Assembly: GCA_017428565.1 (NCBI GenBank)
Contig: JAFRQP010000084.1
Coordinates: forward strand, 1-50,703
DNA length: 50,703 nt
Origin: Oscillospiraceae bacterium
GTDB lineage: Bacteria > Bacillota > Clostridia > Oscillospirales > Oscillospiraceae
Direction: 5' to 3'
This document shows, one piece after another, positions 1 to 5,778 of the stretch. Under the pieces are notes generated by a model that saw nothing but the letters and a program-made list of their open reading frames with translations, did not search any database and was not told the origin of the DNA. How positions within the stretch are numbered: position 1 is the first letter of the stretch; each line of letters begins with the position of its first letter. The position numbers and the translations under genes are program-made.

Positions 1-2
1 TC

Positions 3-269
3 GGCGCCGGCGGAGGGGGCGGGGCCGCCAAGGGCGTCTGGGGCGGAACGCTCCTGCCCGCGGGCGCGGGCGGCGCCACAGGCGGCGGCGCGGGCGGCAG
101 CGGCGGCACCGACGAGAGTCTGGACGCCAAAAACGGCTGCCCCAACACCGGCGGCGGAGGCGGCGGCGCCAGCCGCAACAACGAGACCGGCAGCCCCGGC
201 AACTTCCCCGGCCCGGGGAAGGGCGGCTCCGGCATCGTCATTCTGAGAAACGCGAGGGAGAGTTCATGA
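3..269 (+). CDS. Glycine-rich phage tail/tip protein, C-terminal part
   Basis: Only the C-terminal 88 residues are in the window; the gene starts upstream. The sequence is dominated by Gly-rich runs and ends with a GGSGIVILR-type segment, a pattern I know from glycine-rich domains of phage tail-tip and fibre proteins. The stop overlaps the start of the next gene as ATGA (266-269), which implies translational coupling. The lysis genes downstream support a late phage structural role, probably host recognition at the tail end; this is inference. The fold and receptor cannot be judged from this fragment. Confidence 0.6.
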   Translation, partial: GAGGGGGAAKGVWGGTLLPAGAGGATGGGAGGSGGTDESLDAKNGCPNTGGGGGGASRNNETGSPGNFPGPGKGGSGIVILRNARESS

Positions 270-787
270 GCATCCGAATCACCGATTCCCAGGGGCGTCG
301 ACCCCGCTTTACCCAGTGGGACGCGGACCGCGTCCTGCGCGTCGAGGGCTGCGAGAGCCGGCCCTTCCTGCACTTTTCCAATCCGGAGCTCTCCCGGGCC
401 CTGGTGGTGCCGGCAGAGCAGGACGGCTCCCGCTGGACCTGCCGGGTGCCGAACTTCCTGCTGCAGTTTTCCTGTCCCATCCAGGTCTCCGTCTACCTGC
501 AGGAGGACGAGGGGCTCACCGCCCTCATCGAGTCCTTCCCCGTCCGCCCCCGCCCCAAGCCCCAGGACTACGCCTACACCGAGAATGTCGGCTATGTGAA
601 CTGGGTGCAGAAGAGCGCGCAGGCCCAGGCGCTTCTGGACGAGCTGGAAGCCCGGGCGGCCGGGCTCGGAAGGGAAAAGCTGGACCGGGACCAGGGCGCG
701 GCCAACGCGGGGAAATTCCTGCAGGTGGGAGCCGACGGCCTGGTGGTCCCGGCGGCCCTGGCGGTCTGGGAAGGGGGGAGCTACTGA
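266..787 (+). CDS. Phage tail accessory protein, unknown function
   Basis: A 173-residue protein between a glycine-rich tail protein and a second tail-associated gene, with ATGA overlaps on both sides (266-269 and a shared base at 785-787). The N-terminal ~100 residues look beta-rich. A PRPKPQDY motif near residue 92 leads into a helical stretch (about 105-145) and a C-terminal GKFLQVGADGLVVP segment. Such segments occur in Firmicute phage baseplate or fibre-linked proteins, where they often join a structural head to a trimeric stalk. I do not recognise a named family. The coupled layout suggests it is made in stoichiometry with the neighbouring tail proteins. Confidence 0.55.
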   Translation: MSIRITDSQGRRPRFTQWDADRVLRVEGCESRPFLHFSNPELSRALVVPAEQDGSRWTCRVPNFLLQFSCPIQVSVYLQEDEGLTALIESFPVRPRPKPQDYAYTENVGYVNWVQKSAQAQALLDELEARAAGLGREKLDRDQGAANAGKFLQVGADGLVVPAALAVWEGGSY

Positions 788-1329
788 TGCCTCTGGACAA
801 AGTGGTGGACTCCGCCGCCCTGGACGATGCGCTGGACTACACCGCCAGCCGCATCCGGGCCAGGGGCGGGGCCGCGGGGCTGATCCCCTTTGATCTGCAG
901 TGTGGCCTCGGCTTCGGCGACGCCGTCGACGCCATCCCCGGCGTGGTGAAAAAGAGCTATCGCTTTCAAAAGAGCAGTTCCGGCCGCACAGAGTATCTGC
1001 AGAATCCCAGGGCCCCGGAAGTGCCCAAGGTCATTGTCGTGCATGCGGATATGGACGACTTTCCCGCCGCCCCCACCAACGGAACCATCTCTCTGGGCTG
1101 TGAGACCTTGAACGGCCCTATGTCCAACACTGACGGATACGACAACTATCTGGCTTGTACCAGATTTTACAACAGCAGCGGAGCCGTGGCCAGCACCTAC
1201 TGCTACGAGGGCAGCTACCGCCCCGGGGTCTCCGACGACCGGCAGACCATCCGCCTGGGCGTTCGGTCGCAGACCGGCAGTGCCTTCCTGGCAGGTGTGG
1301 AGTACAGCGTGGACCTGTACTACTGGTGA
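787..1329 (+). CDS. Phage tail-associated hypothetical protein
   Basis: A 180-residue protein starting at the ATG that overlaps the previous stop. An N-terminal helical segment (VVDSAALDDALDYTASRIRAR) is followed by a largely beta, aromatic-rich domain with many Tyr residues near the C-terminus, including a YSVDLYYW end. That suits a small tail-tip or receptor-contact domain, but I see no diagnostic motif. An extended reading frame continues upstream to 316 but runs over the preceding gene, so the coupled start at 787 is preferred. The position between tail genes and the endolysin supports a late structural role. Confidence 0.5.
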   Translation: MPLDKVVDSAALDDALDYTASRIRARGGAAGLIPFDLQCGLGFGDAVDAIPGVVKKSYRFQKSSSGRTEYLQNPRAPEVPKVIVVHADMDDFPAAPTNGTISLGCETLNGPMSNTDGYDNYLACTRFYNSSGAVASTYCYEGSYRPGVSDDRQTIRLGVRSQTGSAFLAGVEYSVDLYYW

Positions 1330-1399
1330 CGGCGCGGCTTTCAGCTTGCGTGTTCAGCTTCCGAACACGGATGCTGAGCACGGAACGGAGTTGATACCC

Positions 1400-2203
1400 A
1401 TGACCGAAAACGAACTGAGAAACGAAGTGGTCCGGCAGGCACGCAGCTGGCTGGGCCGCAAGGAGGCGGACGGCTCCCACCGGGAGATCATCGACCTCTA
1501 CAACAGCATCCGGCCCCTGCCCCGGGGCTACCGCCTGGGCTACGACGAGGCCTGGTGCGCCGCCTTCATCAGTGCCTGCGCCCAGGCCTGGGGCCTCACG
1601 GGGATCCTCTTCCCCGAGTGCGGCTGCGGCCCCATGCTGGAGCTCTACCGCGAGGCGGGCCGCTGGACGGAGCGGGACGACTATCGGCCCCGCCCCGGGG
1701 ACCTGATCTTCTACGACTGGCAGGACCCGGGGGAGGGGGACTGCCTGGGCGCGCCGGACCACGTGGGCCTGGTGGCCGGGCTGGACGGCAAGCGCCTCAC
1801 CCTCATCGAGGGCAACTGCGGCGACGCGGTCTGCTGCCTGTACCGGGATCTGGACAGCCGCTTCATCCGGGGCTACGGCCTGCCGGACTATGCCAGCGTC
1901 GCCGCGGCGACGGAGGCGGCTCCAGTCGCCGCGCAAGCCGCCGGGCCCCCCGCCGAGGAGACGGAGGAGGCGCCCCGCTGCACCGTGGAGCTGCCCCTGC
2001 TGCGGGAGGGCTCCCTGGGGGGCTTCGTCCGGGCGGCCCAGGCCCTGCTGGTCCTGCGGGGCTGCCGGGTGGGGCCGGACGGGGCGGACGGGGACTTCGG
2101 CCCCCGCACCCTGGCCGCGCTCCTGACATTCCAGCGCCGCCGGGGCCTGGAGCCGGACGGAATCCTGGGGCCGGCAAGCTGGTCGGCGCTTTTGAGGGGG
2201 TGA
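1400..2203 (+). CDS. Phage endolysin: CHAP amidase/endopeptidase plus peptidoglycan-binding domain
   Basis: A 267-residue lysis enzyme that should cut peptidoglycan at the end of the phage cycle. Residues ~5-160 form a CHAP-like (NlpC/P60 superfamily) domain with the likely nucleophile Cys53 in DEAWCAAF, the His in GAPDHVGLV (about 121) and an EGN motif near 137-139. After an Ala/Pro/Glu linker (~165-190), residues ~195-265 match a PG_binding_1 domain (GADGDFGPRT, GLEPDGILGPASW). The start at 1400 is chosen for its GGAG nine bases upstream; an open frame extends back to 1280 but overlaps the previous gene. There is no signal peptide, so export should depend on the holin downstream. Confidence 0.88.
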   Translation: MTENELRNEVVRQARSWLGRKEADGSHREIIDLYNSIRPLPRGYRLGYDEAWCAAFISACAQAWGLTGILFPECGCGPMLELYREAGRWTERDDYRPRPGDLIFYDWQDPGEGDCLGAPDHVGLVAGLDGKRLTLIEGNCGDAVCCLYRDLDSRFIRGYGLPDYASVAAATEAAPVAAQAAGPPAEETEEAPRCTVELPLLREGSLGGFVRAAQALLVLRGCRVGPDGADGDFGPRTLAALLTFQRRRGLEPDGILGPASWSALLRG

Positions 2204-2207
2204 GGAT

Positions 2208-2486
2208 ATGCAGTTCACGCTTTCCTGGCAGACGGTGGTGGGCCTGGCCGGCGGCATCGCGGCGCTGGCGGCCCTGCTGGGCTATCTCTTCAAGGGCTAT
2301 GACTTTGTGAAGCGCCAGCAGCGGCAGGACGGTCTGATCCGTGCCCTGCAGGACGAGCAGCAGCTTTTGACCTGGGGCGTGCTGGCCTGTCTCAAGGGCC
2401 TGAAGGAGCAGGGCTGCAACGGCCCCGTCACCGAGGCCATCACCCGCATCGAAAAGCACATCAACGCCGCCGCCCACCGCTATTGA
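2208..2486 (+). CDS. Small phage membrane protein near the lysis genes
   Basis: A 92-residue protein with one hydrophobic segment (residues ~8-28) followed by a charged helical tail containing KRQQRQDGLIRALQDEQQLL, then a short C-terminal helix. The layout resembles small phage membrane proteins encoded between endolysin and holin, some of which act as holin-like or anchoring factors. It starts four bases after the endolysin stop, behind GGGGGTGAGG, so it is in the same operon. Exact role uncertain: a second holin, a holin partner or a superinfection protein are all possible. Confidence 0.6.
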   Translation: MQFTLSWQTVVGLAGGIAALAALLGYLFKGYDFVKRQQRQDGLIRALQDEQQLLTWGVLACLKGLKEQGCNGPVTEAITRIEKHINAAAHRY

Positions 2487-2580
2487 GCGCCCCGGCGGCG
2501 GGGACAGGGGGATGAAGGAATGAAGGAATGACCTTGGCCTCCGCCGTGGGGGCCGTCCCCCGGACGGCCCGCATGCCCCC

Positions 2581-2950
2581 AAAGGGGAAGCCTATAAGGA
2601 AAGGAACCTCATCCGTCCGCTTCGCGGACAGCTTCCCCAGAGGGGAAGCCCATAAGGAAAGGAACCTCATCAGTCCGCTTCGCGGACAGCTTCCCCAAAG
2701 GGGAAGCCTATAAGGAAAGGAACCTCATCCGTCCGCTTCGCGGACAGCTTCCCCAAAGGGGAAGCCTATAAGGAAAGGAACCTCATCCGTCCGCTTCGCG
2801 GACAGCTTCCCCAGAGGGGAAGCCCATAAGGAAAGGACCTCATCAGTCCGCTTCGCGGACAGCTTCCCCAAAGGGGAAGCCTATAAGGAAAGGAACCTCA
2901 TCAGTCCGCTTCGCGGACAGCTTCCCCAGAGGGGAAGCCCATAAGGAAAG
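2581..2950 (+). repeat. Tandem array of a 58-bp two-hairpin repeat
   Basis: Six near-identical units begin at 2581, 2639, 2697, 2755, 2813 and 2870, with a partial unit from 2928. The period is 58 bp, once 57 through loss of one A. Each unit has two perfect hairpins: CTTCCCC-AAA/AGA-GGGGAAG (7-bp stem) and GTCCGC-TTC-GCGGAC (6-bp stem). Between them lies a purine-rich AAGGAAAGGA tract. The last partial unit gives the Shine-Dalgarno of the holin gene at 2961. The stretch 2487-2580 before the array has only a GAATGAAGGAATGAAGGAATG simple repeat and no gene. Confidence 0.95.
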
Positions 2951-2960
2951 GAATAATAAT

Positions 2961-3155
2961 ATGAGCAAAGCATTCTGGAAGGCCGCCTGGATCCGCGCCC
3001 TGCGGACCCTGTGCCAGACCGCCGCCGCCACCATCGGCACCACCGCCCTGCTGCAGGAGGTGGACTGGCTGCTGGTGCTGTCCGGCGCCGCGCTGGCAGC
3101 GCTCCTGTCGGTGCTCAACAGCATCGCCACCGGCCTCCCCGAGGCAAAAGGATAA
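2961..3155 (+). CDS. Phage holin, r1t-like
   Basis: A 64-residue membrane protein. It has an N-terminal basic/aromatic segment (MSKAFWKAAWIRALRTLC), a first hydrophobic segment around residues 15-32, a VDW turn, and a second hydrophobic segment (~36-57) ending in SIATGLPE. This short two-helix layout with the VDW and TGLPE signatures matches the r1t-type holin family, which forms the membrane lesions that let the endolysin reach the wall. The ribosome-binding site AAGGAAAGGA lies eight bases upstream and belongs to the last unit of the 58-bp repeat array. It is the last phage-like gene before the tRNA operon. Confidence 0.82.
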   Translation: MSKAFWKAAWIRALRTLCQTAAATIGTTALLQEVDWLLVLSGAALAALLSVLNSIATGLPEAKG

Positions 3156-3177
3156 GAAGGAACGACGACGGTTCCCG

Positions 3178-3205
3178 CCGCGGGAGGAGCTTCCCCCTCC
3201 CGCGG
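3178..3205 (+). terminator. Hairpin after the lysis module
   Basis: A perfect 10-bp stem (CCGCGGGAGG / CCTCCCGCGG) with an 8-base loop sits 22 bases after the holin stop. The nearest T-run (TTTTTT) is about 24 bases further on and pairs with an A-run just after it. It probably ends the phage late transcript, though the T-tract is not adjacent, so efficiency is uncertain. Confidence 0.5.
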
Positions 3206-3255
3206 TCCCTGCGCCGCTCCCGGCTGCGTTTTTTCAAAAAAGCGAAAAACAGCTC

Positions 3256-3285
3256 TTGACACGGGGGCGGGAGTTATGGTATTAT
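3256..3285 (+). promoter_or_regulatory. Promoter of the five-tRNA operon
   Basis: TTGACA (3256-3261), 18-bp spacer, TATTAT (3280-3285). Predicted start is near 3292, about 20 bases before tRNA-Gly. There is no other promoter before the Lys terminator, so the five tRNAs are probably one transcript. Confidence 0.75.
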
Positions 3286-3312
3286 CTCTTGGCTGAATGT
3301 GGAACCGCCCAT

Positions 3313-3386
3313 GCGGGTGTAGTTCAATGGTAGAACACCAGCCTTCCAAGCTGGATACGTGGGTTCGATTCCCATCACCCGCTCCA
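3313..3386 (+). tRNA. tRNA-Gly(TCC)
   Basis: A complete 74-nt cloverleaf with the 3' CCA encoded. The anticodon loop has TCC between a paired CCAG and CTGG stem. The T-arm reads GGTTCGATTCC. It is the first gene of the tRNA operon and lies about 160 bp after the phage holin. Confidence 0.96.
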
Positions 3387-3413
3387 TATGAGCGCGGCGG
3401 GTGCAGCGCACAT

Positions 3414-3490
3414 GCGCCAATAGCTCAGCAGGATAGAGCAACTGCCTTCTAAGCAGTAGGTCGGGGGTTCGAATCCCTCTTGGCGTGCCA
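3414..3490 (+). tRNA. tRNA-Arg(TCT)
   Basis: A 77-nt tRNA with CCA encoded. The anticodon TCT reads AGA/AGG codons. The acceptor stem GCGCCAA pairs with TTGGCGT, with one G-T pair at the end. It is the second gene of the operon. Confidence 0.95.
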
Positions 3491-3555
3491 AAGCCAGAGG
3501 GTGGCGGCGACTTCGGCGCAGACTCTTGTCCACCCTCTCGGCGGACAAACAATAT

Positions 3556-3632
3556 GGTGGGATTAGCTCAGTTGGTAGAGCACCGGATTGTGGTTCCGGG
3601 TGTCGTGGGTTCGAGCCCCATATCCCACCCCA
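3556..3632 (+). tRNA. tRNA-His(GTG)
   Basis: Anticodon GTG. The acceptor stem GTGGGAT pairs with ATCCCAC, and an extra 5' G (G-1 at 3556) faces the discriminator C, the usual histidine identity element. CCA is encoded. Confidence 0.95.
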
Positions 3633-3706
3633 TATACAAACAACAGGCCGGCTGCGCCGGCCTGTTTCAGCAGGAGAACGGAAAAACGCCGCTGCTCCCT
3701 GCATAT

Positions 3707-3780
3707 TGGGATGTAGTGTAATGGTAACACACCGGACTTTGACTCCGATATAGTGGGTTCGAGTCCCGCCATCCCAGCCA
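3707..3780 (+). tRNA. tRNA-Gln(TTG)
   Basis: A 74-nt tRNA with anticodon TTG, acceptor stem TGGGATG/CATCCCA with a 5' T as is common for tRNA-Gln, and CCA encoded. Confidence 0.95.
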
Positions 3781-3781
3781 C

Positions 3782-3857
3782 GCCCCAGTAGCTCAGCAGG
3801 CAGAGCACCTGCCTTTTAAGCAGGGTGTCCGGGGTTCGAATCCCCGCTGGAGCACCA
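3782..3857 (+). tRNA. tRNA-Lys(TTT)
   Basis: A 76-nt tRNA with anticodon TTT and CCA encoded. The acceptor stem GCCCCAG pairs with CTGGAGC with one C-A mismatch at pair 3-70. Its last 19 bases before the final A (3838-3856) recur downstream at 4021-4039 and, with a 2-base insertion, at 4152-4171. Confidence 0.93.
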
Positions 3858-3897
3858 AAAAAAGAAGGCCCCCCCCAAGGGGGGTCTTCTTTTTTTG
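3858..3897. terminator. Terminator of the tRNA operon
   Basis: Directly after the CCA of tRNA-Lys is an A-rich/C-rich arm and its G-rich/T-rich complement, about 17 pairs with a GU wobble, ending in seven T. The symmetry would let it work on both strands. Confidence 0.9.
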
Positions 3898-3900
3898 TGC

Positions 3901-4171
3901 CCAGCGGGGATTCGAATCAAGTCCGAAAGCCACTTAGGTGGCTTTCATCCACCAGTGCAAACACTGGTGGATACCTTGATTCCGTTTTCCCGTCCCCCGC
4001 AAGGGAAAACGGAATGCAAAGAATCCCCGCTGGAGCACCCGCGGGGATTCGAATCATGTCCGCAAGCCACACAGGCGGCTTGCATCCACCAGTGCAAACA
4101 CTGGTCGATTCCTTGATTTGCGCCGATCCCCCGCAAGGCACAAATGCAAGCGAATCATCCGCTGGAGCACC
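3901..4171. repeat. Two foldback cassettes bounded by tRNA-Lys 3'-end copies
   Basis: Unit A (3901-4039) starts with CCAGCGGGGATTC, the inverse of the tRNA-Lys T-arm/acceptor, and ends with GAATCCCCGCTGG plus AGCACC, a direct copy. The 13-bp inverted ends enclose an inner stem (GAATCAAG 3914-3921 / CTTGATTC 3975-3982). That stem encloses a 9-bp hairpin (GAAAGCCAC/GTGGCTTTC) and an 11-bp hairpin (ATCCACCAGTG/CACTGGTGGAT). Outside the inner stem is a 12-bp hairpin (TTCCGTTTTCCC/GGGAAAACGGAA). Unit B (about 4040-4171) repeats the order with sequence changes, mostly keeping the pairing. No gene is present. Confidence 0.85.
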
Positions 4172-4218
4172 GGATTGCTTCGAGGTCCGTTTTTTTCGCT
4201 CCGCGCCCGCGCAGAAAA

Positions 4219-4250
4219 CCGGGGAGACGGTCCGTCTCCCCGGCTTTTTT
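4219..4250. terminator. Terminator between the tRNA locus and the Ig-like protein gene
   Basis: An 11-bp perfect stem (CCGGGGAGACG / CGTCTCCCCGG) with a 3-base loop and a following C-TTTTTT. It has AAAA on the other side, so it can also end the convergent minus-strand gene whose stop is at 4260. Confidence 0.85.
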
Positions 4251-4259
4251 GATGCTTTT

Positions 4260-5570
4260 TCACTTCTTTTTACGAAAGGCCGCGCGGAGGGAGTCGGCGT
4301 ATTCCTTGCTGCTGCGCTTCATCAGCAGCACGTAGCCGACCAGCACCAGCAGCGCCAGGAAAGCCGCCGCCACGATCACGCCCACCAGAAGCTTGCCGGA
4401 CTGGGCCTGGCCGGCGGGCTCCCGGGAGGGGATCAGCTCCGGCCCCGGCCGGAGCTCCGGCACGTCGGACTGGGAGGGGAGCACCGTGGGGGGCGTGGAG
4501 CCGCCCTGGGACGGCGCTGCGGGGACCTCCCGCACGGTCACATGAAAGCTGCACTGCAGCTCGCCCCGGCTCACAACGATCTCCTGGCTTCCGGCCCGGT
4601 CCAGCAGCAGCGGCCGGCATTCAAAGCCCTCCTCCAGGAAGCTGGGCGCGTCCCCGCCGGTCTCCACCAGCACCAGACCCCGGGTGTCCAGCGTCTCGCC
4701 CACCTGGTAGTCCAGCTTGTTGGGCAGGCGGTATACCGCGATGGCCGCGGGGGCCGCCTCCTCCTGGACCTGGACGGTGAAGCTGCAGGTCTTGTCCTCG
4801 TAGCGCACGGTGATGAGCTGCTGCCCGGGCTGGTCCAGCACCATGGGCTCGCAGAGCAGGCCCTCGACCACGTCCCGGGTGCCGTTGTTGGTGTAGACCC
4901 GGATGGAGAGACCCGTGGGATCCAGCGTGTCGCCCACCTCATAGATGATCTGGTTGGGCAGGGTCAGCACGCCGATGCCCTCGATGACCTCGGCGCCGGG
5001 CTCGATCTCCACCTCAAAGTAGCAGAGCAGCCCCTCGTAATTCACCTCGATGATGCGGGTGCCGGCCTGCTCCAGATGGATGGGGTAGAGGGAATAGCCC
5101 TCCGTGACCAGGCGGCTGCTGCCGTCGCTCATCTGCACGCGCAGGCTGAGCCCTGCGGGGTCCAGCAGGTCCCCGGCGGTGTAGAGCGTCTTGTCCGGCA
5201 GGGTCTCCACCGCGACGCTGACCGGCGCGGGCGCAGGCGCATCGCCCGCTTTCACCGTGACGGTGAGCAGGCTTTCCGTGTCGTTATAGCGGATGAACAG
5301 ATCGTAGACCCCGGGGGACGTGGGGACGCCCCGCAGATATACGTTGACGCCCACCTCGGTCTCCACCGTCTCCAGCCGCAGGCCGGGGGGGAGCTGGGCG
5401 GGATCGGTCCAGGCGGTGCCGCCGGGATCCAGGGTGGCCAGCAGGTGGTCCACCTCCTCGCCCACGACGAAATCCTCCGGCGCGGGATAGATCACGTCCG
5501 CGCAGGCGACCACCGGGATCAGAAGCATCAGCAGCAGAACCAGCGCCGCTGAGATCCATTGCTTTTTCAT
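4260..5570 (-). CDS. Membrane-anchored surface protein with three Ig-like (Big_3) domains
   Basis: A 436-residue exported protein. A signal peptide (MKKQWIS then a ~17-residue hydrophobic core ending VACA) is followed by an N-terminal beta domain (~30-120). Three repeats of about 75 residues follow, each with LPxKxxYxxGDxLDPxGLxLxV, a Leu-rich middle and a CxFxVxV end, the hallmark of Big_3 domains. A Pro/Ser-rich stretch leads to one membrane helix (~395-415) and a short basic cytoplasmic tail ending FRKKK, so it is a type I membrane protein. The start at 5570 follows AGGAAAGGG on the minus strand. It probably acts in adhesion or wall organisation; no enzyme motif is seen. Confidence 0.8.
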   Translation of the reverse strand: MKKQWISAALVLLLMLLIPVVACADVIYPAPEDFVVGEEVDHLLATLDPGGTAWTDPAQLPPGLRLETVETEVGVNVYLRGVPTSPGVYDLFIRYNDTESLLTVTVKAGDAPAPAPVSVAVETLPDKTLYTAGDLLDPAGLSLRVQMSDGSSRLVTEGYSLYPIHLEQAGTRIIEVNYEGLLCYFEVEIEPGAEVIEGIGVLTLPNQIIYEVGDTLDPTGLSIRVYTNNGTRDVVEGLLCEPMVLDQPGQQLITVRYEDKTCSFTVQVQEEAAPAAIAVYRLPNKLDYQVGETLDTRGLVLVETGGDAPSFLEEGFECRPLLLDRAGSQEIVVSRGELQCSFHVTVREVPAAPSQGGSTPPTVLPSQSDVPELRPGPELIPSREPAGQAQSGKLLVGVIVAAAFLALLVLVGYVLLMKRSSKEYADSLRAAFRKKK

Positions 5571-5634
5571 GAAGATTACCCTTTCCTGGCCCTGTTGCAG
5601 GGCAGATCGAGAGCTGTTACAATGATGTGAGGTT

Positions 5635-5663
5635 ACCATAACACATTTTTACCGTTTTGTCAA
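5635..5663 (-). promoter_or_regulatory. Promoter of the Ig-like protein gene
   Basis: On the minus strand: TTGACA (5663-5658), 17-bp spacer, TATGGT (5640-5635). It is divergent to the glucosidase promoter about 50 bp away. Confidence 0.75.
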
Positions 5664-5712
5664 CATTTTGATAATTTTTTGAAGAATTGTGGGGGAGGGG
5701 GGCGCTTTTCGG

Positions 5713-5741
5713 TTGCTTATGGGCGGCCCATGTGGTAAAAT
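5713..5741 (+). promoter_or_regulatory. Promoter of the GH13 glucosidase-ispE transcript
   Basis: TTGCTT (5713-5718), 17-bp spacer, TAAAAT (5736-5741) with an extended -10 TGG. The spacer contains ATGGGCGGCCCAT, a 13-bp palindrome that could be an operator, though no regulator is identifiable. Confidence 0.7.
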
Positions 5742-5778
5742 ACAAAGCAAATAAGCGATTCACGGAGGAGGATGCACC

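Noticed and set aside
2581-2950. CRISPR-like array of regular repeats
   Set aside because: Units are contiguous 58-bp tandem copies with no unique spacers, and no cas genes are present.
4021-4171. Extra tRNA-Lys pseudogenes
   Set aside because: Only the T-arm/acceptor part is copied; the D-arm and anticodon arm are absent, so they are tail copies, not tRNA genes.
3825-5552. Open frame running from tRNA-Lys across the repeats into the Ig-like gene
   Set aside because: It crosses a tRNA, two terminators and an antisense gene; composition is not protein-like.
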